In this document: positions 34,131 through 42,057 of the stretch, piece by piece
Numbering within the stretch: position 1 is the first letter of the stretch
Layout: each line of letters opens with the position of its first letter
Origin: Candidatus Hydrogenedentota bacterium
GTDB taxonomy: Bacteria > Hydrogenedentota > Hydrogenedentia > Hydrogenedentales > JAEUWI01
Direction: 5' to 3'
Length of the DNA stretch: 52,763 nt
NCBI GenBank assembly: GCA_016182605.1
Contig: JACPGE010000009.1
Coordinates: forward strand, 1 to 52,763
Translations under genes and position numbers: made by a program
The notes under the pieces: model-generated
Databases searched by the model: none
Told to the model about the DNA's origin: nothing
The model's input: only the letters and a program-made list of their open reading frames with translations

Positions 34131-34544
34131 TTATTGGACCACCCCGATCGTCAATAATAAATTCGCGTAAATCCGCTGTTCTCCGGTCACAATCTGCAGG
34201 CAGGTATCTTCGCTGGAGGCTTCTTCGTAAAACTCGTAGCGGCCATACTTGATGAGGGGCACATCGGGCATGAGGCTTCGAAACTCCTGAAATATGGGCG
34301 GTTCCGGGCCGTCTTCCGGTTCCATGACCGCAGCTTCCTCGACCACCACGGCGGTAAGGAGGATATCGAGCACTTCGGTCACGGTGAGTTTGCCAGGGGC
34401 CAGGTTGAGATAGACGAGCGAGGCGTTGTCCCCGACTTGGGTGCTTGCGGGATAGTTTCCGTCGGTGATGCAGACGCGCGCGCCGTGTCCTGCTGCTGCG
34501 AGGGCTTCGAGGATGTCGGGGTGGATGAGGCGTTGTTTCAGCAT
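34131..34544 (-). CDS. RbsD/FucU-family sugar mutarotase
   Basis: This 137-residue protein has the family start LKQRLIHPDILEALAAAGHGARVCITDGNYPAS with the catalytic-region histidine of AGHG. It also has PDVPLIKYGRYEFYEEAS. FucU and RbsD interconvert sugar anomers (fucose or ribose) before kinase or isomerase steps. The FucU/RbsD choice is open. The ATG follows AAGGAG. It lies 209 bp upstream of the MFS gene start-to-end interval on the same strand, consistent with a sugar uptake and use context. Confidence 0.85.
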   Translation of the reverse strand: MLKQRLIHPDILEALAAAGHGARVCITDGNYPASTQVGDNASLVYLNLAPGKLTVTEVLDILLTAVVVEEAAVMEPEDGPEPPIFQEFRSLMPDVPLIKYGRYEFYEEASSEDTCLQIVTGEQRIYANLLLTIGVVQ

Positions 34545-34691
34545 GGTTCGGGCGCTCCTTGGGTTCCGCTTATTGTCTACTCAGCATAGCGTTTGCGGGC
34601 GGGCAATTGGTAGTTTTACTGCGACAGTAAGGCAGCGCAGGCAGGATTGGGGAGGCTGGGAGGGGGTGAGGCCCGAGGAGGGGGCAAGAAG

Positions 34692-34723
34692 CGCGCCGCA
34701 GCCGGGTGGAGGACTGCGGCGCG
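34692..34723 (-). terminator. possible terminator after the MFS gene
   Basis: A perfect 10-bp stem (CGCGCCGCAG with CTGCGGCGCG) and a 12-nt loop, 30 bp after the MFS stop. On the minus strand it is followed only by CTTCTTGCC, so the T-run is weak. Confidence 0.4.
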
Positions 34724-34752
34724 ATGGGGAGGCGGACCGGATTGGGAGGGGA

Positions 34753-36099
34753 CTATCGCGTTCCCAGTACGCGATCGCGGGAGCGCTGGTAGTAGTGCGC
34801 GGCGATGAAATAGGGGATCGGGGCGGTCATGCCGGCGAGGGCAAAGAGGAGGGTGCCGTAGGTCATGGGCTCGGCGGTGAGTTGTCCGTCCGTGAGATCC
34901 ATGAGCCAAGCGACGAGTGCGTTTGCAGTGGCTTCCCCTGCGCCCACCGCAGAGAGGTGGTCGATCACGGCGCCGGTGAGAAAGGCGCCGAGTCCGACGC
35001 CGGCCATGTTGCTCATAAAGAGGGAGAAGGCAATGGCCGTGGAACGCACGTGGACCGGGGCGAGATCCTGGATGGCGCTGAAGACGGGCCCGTAGAAGAC
35101 GGTGAGCGCCATGCAGGAGGTAAAGAGGCACACGTAGAAGATGGGATTGGATGCGGGTACAAAGCGGTACGCGATCATAAAAGGTACGGCGAGCGTCAAG
35201 GCCACAGCGAGGAATTTCAATTTGCCCCCGGAATAGCGGTCGTGAAAGTAATCTGCGATACGGCCGCCAAAGACCGTGGCGATTGCGCCGGCGACGGTGT
35301 AGACGCATCCCGCGAGGATGGGTGCGGAGGATTGATTCATCCCGCGCTCGGCAATGAGCCATTGGATGTCGAAGAAGGTGGCCGAGAGGCCGATGTGGGT
35401 GATGACGGAACCGCCGATAACCCAGCACAGCGCCGGGCTTTCCCGGAGCGCTTCGAGGAGGCCGCGCAGGATGGCCGGGAAAGCGGGGCGCTCCGCGGGC
35501 ACGGAGACATTTTCCATGCCGCCGCGGGGGGGATCGTTGATGAGGAGGAGCCCGCCGGTGAGCGCCATACCGGCGATCCCCATGAGGTAAAAGCTGTTTC
35601 TCCAGCCCAGTTGCGGCCCGAGGATGCCTGCCATGATGAGTCCGGCCCCGGTGCCGACGGGGACGCCCAGGTAGTAAAAGCCGGAGGCCATGGCGCGGCG
35701 GTGCGGCGGCACGACATCGCTAAGCAGGGAGAGGGCGGTGGGAGTGAGGGTGGCTTCGCCCGCGCCAACGAGCAATCGGGCAAGGCCCATCTGGGAGAAA
35801 CTGCGCGCGGCGCCGGAAGCGGCGGTCATGAGGCTCCAGATAAAGAGGCCCGCGGCGATGAGGCGGGGGCGGTTGAAACGGTCGGCCATCATGCCAAGCA
35901 GCAGGCCGACGATGGTGTAGAAGACGGTGAATACGAGTCCGGTGAGGAGACCGTATTGGGTGTCCGAGAGGCCGAGGTCGTCGACGATGGTCTTGCTGAA
36001 GCCGACAATGAGATTGCGGTCGACGAAGTTGATGATGTTGAGGAAGGTGAAAAAGAGAATCAGCCGCCATGCCTTCGCCGAGTCCTGATCCGGAATCAT
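34753..36099 (-). CDS. MFS transporter
   Basis: This 448-residue protein has 12 hydrophobic segments. It has the MFS loop signature between helices 2 and 3 (LLLGMMADRFNRPRLI) and a second-half repeat (FGGRIADYFHDRYSGGK). NIINFVDRNLI in helix 1 is seen in the organic-acid/sugar-phosphate and Spinster-like subfamilies. The ATG at 36099 gives the normal N-terminus (PDQDSAKAWRLILFF); the longer frame has an extra weak segment. The substrate is unknown, perhaps a sugar or an acid sugar given the nearby mutarotase. Confidence 0.87.
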   Translation of the reverse strand: MIPDQDSAKAWRLILFFTFLNIINFVDRNLIVGFSKTIVDDLGLSDTQYGLLTGLVFTVFYTIVGLLLGMMADRFNRPRLIAAGLFIWSLMTAASGAARSFSQMGLARLLVGAGEATLTPTALSLLSDVVPPHRRAMASGFYYLGVPVGTGAGLIMAGILGPQLGWRNSFYLMGIAGMALTGGLLLINDPPRGGMENVSVPAERPAFPAILRGLLEALRESPALCWVIGGSVITHIGLSATFFDIQWLIAERGMNQSSAPILAGCVYTVAGAIATVFGGRIADYFHDRYSGGKLKFLAVALTLAVPFMIAYRFVPASNPIFYVCLFTSCMALTVFYGPVFSAIQDLAPVHVRSTAIAFSLFMSNMAGVGLGAFLTGAVIDHLSAVGAGEATANALVAWLMDLTDGQLTAEPMTYGTLLFALAGMTAPIPYFIAAHYYQRSRDRVLGTR

Positions 36100-36180
36100 T
36101 GTGTGCCCTTTTCTACTGGCTTGCCCGCACCGGGGATGGATGACAATAAAGCAGGCGGGGAGAAAAAGCAACCGGGCGCA

Positions 36181-36223
36181 CCAATAAAAGACCGCCGTTT
36201 CCCGATCTGGAAACGGCGGTCTT
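36181..36223 (-). terminator. Rho-independent terminator of the lipoprotein gene at 36250
   Basis: A perfect 15-bp stem (36188-36202 with 36209-36223) with a 6-nt loop. On the minus strand it runs into TTTTATTGG. It lies between the lipoprotein stop at 36250 and the downstream MFS gene. Confidence 0.88.
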
Positions 36224-36249
36224 GAAATTGGGCAATCGGTGAGGGAGTG

Positions 36250-36942
36250 CTACTTGGACTTGCCCGCTCCGATTATTTCCCAGGTATCCGCCAAGGGAAG
36301 GTACTCGATTTCGAGTTTTTCCTTGTTGCCGATGATTCGAATCAGCTTCAGGACATTATTTCCGTTTATGTCCTGGTAAAACTCCTCGCCTTCCCGGACG
36401 CGAATGGCGTCCGTTTCGCCGGAGTCTCTTTCGATAACGCGCAAGAACGCATATAATTCACCGTCGACCTCCACGAATCCCGTCGATCGTACCTGTGGGC
36501 GCGCCAACATGAGGTCCGTTCGATGGTCGAGCGTGGCATACTTCTTGAATTTCTCCTGCCCGCCGGGCAGCAACTTGTATAAATCGAGCACACAACGGAC
36601 GAAGCGCCATTTACCGAGATCGGGCGTGTCTTTCAACATGCGGTCGAAATCCGCCCGCACTTTTTCCAAAGCTTGGTCGCCGTTGGCCTTGTTGTCGGGC
36701 AGACCGCACTTCTGGACGAGTCCTGGGAACGCTTGCAGCACCTGAGCAACGGCCGCCAATTCGATAACCGCATCGCGCGGTTCGGCAGCATAGACCGCAG
36801 CGAGACCGTCCCGGATCTCCTTGTACAATTCATCGGCCGTGGGTGGAGGCGGTTTTTCCGGCGGGGGTGGCGGGGGTTCTTCCTTCTTGCAGCCTGCGCA
36901 GAGCAGCAAGATCACGCAAAGAATGGGGATAGCGTATTTCAT
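36250..36942 (-). CDS. hypothetical lipoprotein with proline-rich neck
   Basis: This 230-residue protein has a lipoprotein signal (LCVILLLCAGC, Cys18 lipidated). A KKEEPPPPPPEKPPPP spacer follows, then a helical domain (about 35-130: TADELYKEIRDGLAAVYAAEPRDAV...) and a beta-rich end (about 140-230). The second codon after lipid Cys is Lys, so outer-membrane sorting is likely. I start at the ATG at 36942 after GGAG; the TTG at 36951 is an alternative. I recognise no family. The downstream terminator makes it a single transcription unit. Confidence 0.75.
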   Translation of the reverse strand: MKYAIPILCVILLLCAGCKKEEPPPPPPEKPPPPTADELYKEIRDGLAAVYAAEPRDAVIELAAVAQVLQAFPGLVQKCGLPDNKANGDQALEKVRADFDRMLKDTPDLGKWRFVRCVLDLYKLLPGGQEKFKKYATLDHRTDLMLARPQVRSTGFVEVDGELYAFLRVIERDSGETDAIRVREGEEFYQDINGNNVLKLIRIIGNKEKLEIEYLPLADTWEIIGAGKSK

Positions 36943-37068
36943 GGGCTCCAATCCTGTAAGCCATCAGCATGGCTCTTTGAATGGTAACACAGGCGGTTCC
37001 GGGGGTACAAATGGGGTTACGTAAAGGCGTAGAATGGTTGTGTTGGTGCGATTCCGGAGCGATTGCGT

Positions 37069-37074
37069 TATAAT
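37069..37074 (+). promoter_or_regulatory. candidate -10 box for the response regulator gene
   Basis: A perfect TATAAT, 75 bp before the ATG at 37149. A TTGGTG at 37043-37048 is 20 bp away, which is longer than optimal. Confidence 0.35.
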
Positions 37075-37148
37075 AGGTCACCCAGAGGCGGGAGACGCCG
37101 GATTTTCGCAACGGGCCTTCGCGGCGTTTCCATAGAAAGCGAGACTAC

Positions 37149-38084
37149 ATGAGTAAGATCCTGCTCGTCGACGACGATGTAGATTTGGCGGAGTTGATCA
37201 AGACCCGGTTGAGCGCGGAGAACCATGAGTTGTTCGTGACCAATACGGGGGACGGCGCGTTTGAGTTCGCGAAGAAGATCAAGCCGGATATCTCCATTCT
37301 GGATGTGATGCTGCCGGGGATGACGGGGTATCAGATTTGCCGCAAGATGCGGAAGGATCCCGAGTTATACCGTCATGCAATCCTCATACTTACGGCGCTC
37401 GGGGAAGAGCCGGAGATCCTGCACGGGCTGGAGCAGGGGGCGGACGACTATCTGGTCAAGCCGTTCAAGGGGGAACGCCTTTTGGACAAGGTGGCGTCGT
37501 TGCAGGCGCTGTTGAAGATGGTGGGGACGCGCAACGTGGTGACCCAGCTTCCGGGTACGGATGCGATCAAGCGGGAGATCAACCACCAGCTTGCGCGCGA
37601 CTATGCGATAGCGGCGGTCTATATCGACATTGTGGGATTCAAGCCGTTTATTGCGAACCGGGGTCCGGATGGTCAGCGGCAGGCGCTTGAGTTCATGTCC
37701 AAGTTTCTCGTGGGGCTGACGCGGGACGGGGGGTTCTATGAAAGTTTTGTCGCGCATATGGGGGGCGAACATTTTGTGGTGATGCTGAAGCTGGAGGATT
37801 ATGAGCGGTTTACCTCCTCCTTGACGCAGCATTTCGATCAGCGCATCCGGGAAATGTACACGGGCACCGAGATCGACCAAGGTTATATCATCGCAAAGGA
37901 CCGGCGCGGCGAGGAAGTGCGGTGTCCGATTATGGCGCTTTCGGTGGGGGTGGCGCATACGCAGTACCGGAAATTCAAGACGGCGAAGAAACTTTTCGAG
38001 GTGCTTGCACAGGTGCGCCAGAAGGCGCAACCCTCGGACGGCAAAAGTGTGGTGTTTGTGGATCGGCGCCGGAGCGACCGGTAG
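37149..38084 (+). CDS. response regulator with degenerate GGDEF output
   Basis: This is a 311-residue protein. Residues 1-125 are a complete receiver: LLVDDD, acceptor Asp53 in ISILDVMLPGMTG, Thr in LILTALG, and Lys in YLVKPF. Residues 130-305 resemble a GGDEF domain. The first metal-site region is kept (VYIDIVGFKPF), but the signature reads GGEHF instead of GG[DE]EF, and the SVGVA strand follows. It is therefore probably inactive as a diguanylate cyclase, perhaps binding c-di-GMP or GTP or acting by dimerisation. No partner kinase is adjacent. The diguanylate cyclase at 39383 may share its pathway. Confidence 0.85.
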   Translation: MSKILLVDDDVDLAELIKTRLSAENHELFVTNTGDGAFEFAKKIKPDISILDVMLPGMTGYQICRKMRKDPELYRHAILILTALGEEPEILHGLEQGADDYLVKPFKGERLLDKVASLQALLKMVGTRNVVTQLPGTDAIKREINHQLARDYAIAAVYIDIVGFKPFIANRGPDGQRQALEFMSKFLVGLTRDGGFYESFVAHMGGEHFVVMLKLEDYERFTSSLTQHFDQRIREMYTGTEIDQGYIIAKDRRGEEVRCPIMALSVGVAHTQYRKFKTAKKLFEVLAQVRQKAQPSDGKSVVFVDRRRSDR

Positions 38085-38172
38085 TGTTCGCGGGAGACGG
38101 GCCAGGCTGGAATTTGGGCCGGCTGCATGATGGGGCTTGATCGCCCTTCTGGCCGCCCGTGGGAGGGCCCGA

Positions 38173-38658
38173 GTGTTGAATCGCAGAATTGTGGCTGCCG
38201 CCGTGCTGGCAGTGGTATCGATCGTGACGGGGTTGAGTGCGTGGGTGCGGGTTGCCTCGCTGAATCCGGAAGCGCTGGCGGCGCTGTGTGCGGAAGCCCG
38301 GCCGCAATGGCAGCGCTATGATGAAGACATCAAGAGCCTGGGCGCGGGGCCGGTGGCGGCGTGGCGTGGCGCCGTGGTGTGGGTTCAGGCGGGCGCCACG
38401 GGCATAGAGGTCGCGTTTGCCTTGGAGGCTCCTTGGGATGGGTATGAGGCGGCGCTGCCCATCTTGGTGCGCGTGCCCGATGGCACGGTGTTGTATGCCG
38501 AATCCAGCAAACGGGAGGCTAAGGCCCGGATTTATACCTTTGTTTGGAAGGCGCAGCCGGAAGCGGTCTCCTTGCCCTGGATCGAGGCGCGCTACCCGCA
38601 TGCGGAGCGGCGCTTTGTGCTGGATGCCGCGGGCCGTTGGGAGCCGGCGGCTGGCTGA
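38173..38658 (+). CDS. hypothetical exported or membrane-anchored protein
   Basis: This 161-residue protein has an N-terminal hydrophobic segment (RIVAAAVLAVVSIVTGLSAWV) that acts as signal or anchor. The soluble remainder (PQWQRYDEDIKSLGAG..., TVLYAESSKREAKARIYTFVW, ERRFVLDAAGRWEP) has no family I know. The GTG at 38173 lies 6 nt after GGGAGG; the TTG next to it is possible. It lies 33 bp before the WYL regulator, so the two are probably cotranscribed. Confidence 0.65.
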   Translation: MLNRRIVAAAVLAVVSIVTGLSAWVRVASLNPEALAALCAEARPQWQRYDEDIKSLGAGPVAAWRGAVVWVQAGATGIEVAFALEAPWDGYEAALPILVRVPDGTVLYAESSKREAKARIYTFVWKAQPEAVSLPWIEARYPHAERRFVLDAAGRWEPAAG

Positions 38659-38691
38659 CGGGAAGCGGCATTGGAACCGGGAGGCGGAAGC

Positions 38692-39369
38692 TTGCGCAAG
38701 GCCGAGAGACTTTTCCAATTGGTGCTATTGCTGCGGCGTCCGCGGGTGGTGACGGCGCGCGAACTTGCGGTTGAACTCCAGGTATCCGAGCGGACGGTCT
38801 ACCGGGATATTCAGGCCCTGGTGCTCTCCGGGGTTCCGATCGAGGGGGAAGCGGGGGTGGGCTATGTGCTGCGGCGCACCTTCGAACTGCCGCCGCTCAT
38901 GTTCACACCCGAAGAGGCGCAAGCGTTGCTGCTCGGGGCCCGGATGGTTCAGGCGTGGGGCGATCCCAAGTTGGAACAGGCGGCGCGGCTCTTGTTGACG
39001 AAGGTATCGCAGGTTGCCCCGGATCATGTGAAGGCCGCGCTGGACGATTCGAGGCTGCTGGTTCCTGGCTTTCACGTTGCTTCGGCATTGCGGGAAACGC
39101 TGGGGCTCATCCGCCGCTGTATTGAAGGATCGGAAGTCCTGCGCTTTGCATACAAGCGGGCGGACGGGGCGAAATCCACGCGCACGGTGCGCCCGCTCTG
39201 TCTGGTGTATTGGGGGCATGGGTGGACACTTGGGGCGTGGTGTGAATTGCGGGAGGATTTCCGGACCTTCCGGCTGGACCGCATGGCCGGCATTGAACCG
39301 GACGGGCGGCATTTCATGCCGGAGGCGGGCCAGAACCTGGAGAACTACCTGGCGGCCACGCGGGAGTAG
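38692..39369 (+). CDS. HTH-WYL transcriptional regulator, YafY-like
   Basis: This 225-residue protein has a DeoR-type winged helix (VTARELAVELQVSERTVYRDIQAL, GVPIEGEAGVGYVLR). A WYL domain follows (about 135-215: VLRFAYKRADGAKSTRTVRPL, WTLGAWCELREDFRTFRLDRM). WYL domains bind nucleic acid or nucleotide ligands; many family members control stress or defence genes. The TTG at 38692 follows GGGAGG by 6 nt. The target is unknown. Its 3' end is 13 bp from the convergent diguanylate cyclase gene. Confidence 0.86.
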   Translation: MRKAERLFQLVLLLRRPRVVTARELAVELQVSERTVYRDIQALVLSGVPIEGEAGVGYVLRRTFELPPLMFTPEEAQALLLGARMVQAWGDPKLEQAARLLLTKVSQVAPDHVKAALDDSRLLVPGFHVASALRETLGLIRRCIEGSEVLRFAYKRADGAKSTRTVRPLCLVYWGHGWTLGAWCELREDFRTFRLDRMAGIEPDGRHFMPEAGQNLENYLAATRE

Positions 39370-39382
39370 CCCCCCCCCGGGA

Positions 39383-40372
39383 TCAGGCTTGCAGTATGAC
39401 GCGGTTGCGCCCGGTGCTTTTCGCTTTGTACAGAGCCTGATCGGCGCGGCCGATCAATGCCGCGATGGTGTCATTCCCGGGCCGTACTTCGCTGACGCCC
39501 GCGCTCAAGGTGACGGAGAGCGTGGCTTGAAGCGCCTTCAAGGGAGCGGCGGCCAACTGGAGGCGCATCTTTTCCGCGACGGCGCCGGCCTCCTTCAGTG
39601 CGGCGCCGGGGAGCATGAGGGCGAATTCTTCCCCGCCATAGCGCGCGAGGAAATCGTATTCGCGGCAGTGCGTGCTGAGGATTTGGGCGGCGATGCGGAG
39701 GATCTCGTCGCCGCACAGGTGCCCATGGGTGTCATTGATGGCCTTGAAGTGGTCGAGATCGAAGAGCACGACAGAGAAGGGTCTATTCTCGCGCCCGGCC
39801 CGGTTCAGTTCTTCGACGAGACGTTTGTCCAAGGTGCGCCGGTTGGCAACGCGGGTGAGGAAATCGATGGAGGCTTCTTCACTCAGACGGTCCAATTCCG
39901 TGCGCTGTTCGGCAATGGTTTTGTTCGCGCCATGCAATTTGTCCCGGTAGGTTTCCGAAGCGCTTTGCATGTCGGAAATGCCTGCGAGCAGCAGGCGCTC
40001 GACCTCTTCCAATGCGGCCAGGGTCTGGGCTTGTTTTACGGAGGTTTCGTGGCGTTTCAGGGAGCCGGTGTAGGCGTCCATTTCTCCCAATAGATTGCGC
40101 ACGTTCTGGGAGACACCGGCGAGGAGCCCATGCATCAACTCGCGGCTCCGCTGCAGGGCGAGCAGTTCGTCTTCCGAAAGGGATGCTTCCACTACCGGCG
40201 CGTGCACGAGGGCCACGCTTGCGGACGCGGGAGCCGGGAGGGGCTTTCTGGCGGGTAACGGGGCTGCCTGGGGGGGCGCCGGGCCTGCCATGGATCTTCT
40301 CAAGAGCCAAAACGAGCCCAAGAGCATGGCGATCCCGAAGGCCAGGACGGAATAGGTGATGATGTTCAGCAT
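39383..40372 (-). CDS. membrane-anchored diguanylate cyclase
   Basis: This 329-residue protein has one N-terminal membrane span (about 2-25, IITYSVLAFGIAMLLGSFWLL). A Pro/Ala-rich linker and a helical region (about 65-165) follow. The GGDEF domain is complete: FDLDHFKAINDTHGHLCGDEILR, YGGEEF and SAGVSE. It makes c-di-GMP from two GTP. The ATG at 40372 has no obvious Shine-Dalgarno sequence. It is transcribed convergently to the WYL gene and divergently from the phosphatase gene. Confidence 0.88.
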   Translation of the reverse strand: MLNIITYSVLAFGIAMLLGSFWLLRRSMAGPAPPQAAPLPARKPLPAPASASVALVHAPVVEASLSEDELLALQRSRELMHGLLAGVSQNVRNLLGEMDAYTGSLKRHETSVKQAQTLAALEEVERLLLAGISDMQSASETYRDKLHGANKTIAEQRTELDRLSEEASIDFLTRVANRRTLDKRLVEELNRAGRENRPFSVVLFDLDHFKAINDTHGHLCGDEILRIAAQILSTHCREYDFLARYGGEEFALMLPGAALKEAGAVAEKMRLQLAAAPLKALQATLSVTLSAGVSEVRPGNDTIAALIGRADQALYKAKSTGRNRVILQA

Positions 40373-40565
40373 GGTGTGTTCGATTCGTGCAAATACAGGC
40401 CTATTCCGGATATCATGGTGTAGCGTTTGTTGTGCGGCGGCCCAAGCCCCTCGCTGGGAAGTATACGTAAGCGGCCCGCCGGAATGCGAGGCAAATCTTT
40501 CCGGTGCGGGAGTGTTCGTGCGTCTGCGGAGGCATGTCCCCAACCGCCCCAATTTGGAGCCGATC

Positions 40566-41888
40566 ATGAAGTTTGCGAGCCGGTATTGCGTGGTGTTTCT
40601 TGTGCTGTGGGCGGTGTCCGGCGCGGTTCACGCGGAGATTCGCCATATCATCTTATTCGTTGGCGATGGCATGGGATACAACCAGGTATCGGCGGGAAGT
40701 TGCTATACGACAGGCCGGGAGCAGGGTCAGCTTTACTGGCAGTATTCCCATTGGCCGATGTCGACCTATTCCGGGAATAACAAAGAGGGCTACCGGCCCG
40801 ATCTGGCTTGGTCCGATTTCAGCTATGTAAAGAAGCTGCCGACGGATTCGGCTGCCGCGGCGACGACGCTGTCTTCGGGGGTGAAGGTGCGCAATGGGCT
40901 GATCGGAATGACGCCGGAGGGCGAGCCGGCGCGTCACTTTATCGAGGATGCCGAGGCGGCAGGCTGGTCCACGGGCGCCGTCACGACGGTGTATTATACG
41001 CATGCAACGCCGGCAGCATTCACGGCGCATGTGAAGTCACGCAACAAAACCGAAGACATCGGCATCGACATGATCCGCAACACATCGGTCGACGTTGTCA
41101 TCGGCGCAGGGCACCCCTGGTACGACGACGACGGGGTCAAGAGTGCCGAGCCGAGTTATGGCCGCGTTGGCGGCGAGGCGTTGTGGAAGGAGTTGGTGGC
41201 CGGAACGGCGGGTGGCGATGCGGATGGAGACGGTATAGCGGACCCGTGGACGCTGGTGGAATCCCGTGCGGGATTGCAGGCCATTGTGGAGGGTCCGGCG
41301 CCGAAGCGCTTGCTCGGCGTCATGCCCGTGGGCGCGGCCTTTCAGGTAAACCGCGGTGGCGACCAGAAGGCGGCGGCGGATGTGGCGCCGCGGCTGGAAA
41401 CTTCTCCCACACTGACGGAAACCGTGATGGCGGCGCTGAAAGTGTTGGGTCAGAACCCCAAAGGATTCTTTTTAATGGCGGAGGGGGGCGCGATCGACTG
41501 GGCGTCCCATGGGAATGCATCGGGCCGGATGATCGAGGAGCAGCGGGATTTTGACGAGGCGATTGCGGCGGTCCATGCATGGGTGGAGGCGAAGAGCAGT
41601 TGGGAGGAGACGCTGGTGATGATTACGGCGGATCATGAGACGGGGCATCTTACGGGTCCGGGATCCGATCCGGAATACAAGCCGCTGGAAAACCGGGGTC
41701 AGGGCCAGATGCCGGGGATGGAGTGGCACTCCACGCAGCACACGAACCATCTGGTTCCTTTTTTCGCCCACGGTTTCGGTTCGGATCGATTTGCGGCGCA
41801 TGTGAAGGGCGAGGATCCGAAACGGGGGCCGTATCTCGACAACACCAGCGTGGCACAGGTCATGCGGGAGCTGCTGCTCAAGCCCTAA
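40566..41888 (+). CDS. secreted alkaline phosphatase
   Basis: This 440-residue protein has a signal peptide (YCVVFLVLWAVSGAVHA). The alkaline-phosphatase superfamily sites are visible: the first metal Asp in LFVGDGMGY, nucleophile Ser95 in TDSAAAATT, GGAIDWASHGN, and MITADHETGHLTG. A His in HTNHLVPFFAHG completes the zinc set. It releases phosphate from organic esters in the periplasm. The ATG at 40566 follows TTGGAG. The stop codon directly abuts an inverted-repeat element. Confidence 0.9.
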   Translation: MKFASRYCVVFLVLWAVSGAVHAEIRHIILFVGDGMGYNQVSAGSCYTTGREQGQLYWQYSHWPMSTYSGNNKEGYRPDLAWSDFSYVKKLPTDSAAAATTLSSGVKVRNGLIGMTPEGEPARHFIEDAEAAGWSTGAVTTVYYTHATPAAFTAHVKSRNKTEDIGIDMIRNTSVDVVIGAGHPWYDDDGVKSAEPSYGRVGGEALWKELVAGTAGGDADGDGIADPWTLVESRAGLQAIVEGPAPKRLLGVMPVGAAFQVNRGGDQKAAADVAPRLETSPTLTETVMAALKVLGQNPKGFFLMAEGGAIDWASHGNASGRMIEEQRDFDEAIAAVHAWVEAKSSWEETLVMITADHETGHLTGPGSDPEYKPLENRGQGQMPGMEWHSTQHTNHLVPFFAHGFGSDRFAAHVKGEDPKRGPYLDNTSVAQVMRELLLKP

Positions 41889-42046
41889 CAGCCCGTTGCA
41901 AAACTCGAACGCGGGCTACGAACGGCCCTCTTGTCCGAACTCTGCGTTGCGAGACCTTGAAAATAGCCGTATTTCCGGCGGTCTCACGCCTTGATTTCGG
42001 CCAAGATTGCTCGTTCTCGCCTTCGCGCGCCTTTTTCAACGGGCTG
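41889..42046. repeat. 158-bp inverted-repeat-bounded element
   Basis: CAGCCCGTTG (41889-41898) and CAACGGGCTG (42037-42046) bound the element. The match extends weakly on both sides (AAAA tracts inside, TA/TA outside). It lies between the phosphatase stop and the ceramidase-like stop, carries no gene, and looks like a short non-autonomous mobile element or a bidirectional terminator. Confidence 0.6.
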
Positions 42047-42057
42047 CTAAGGGCAGC

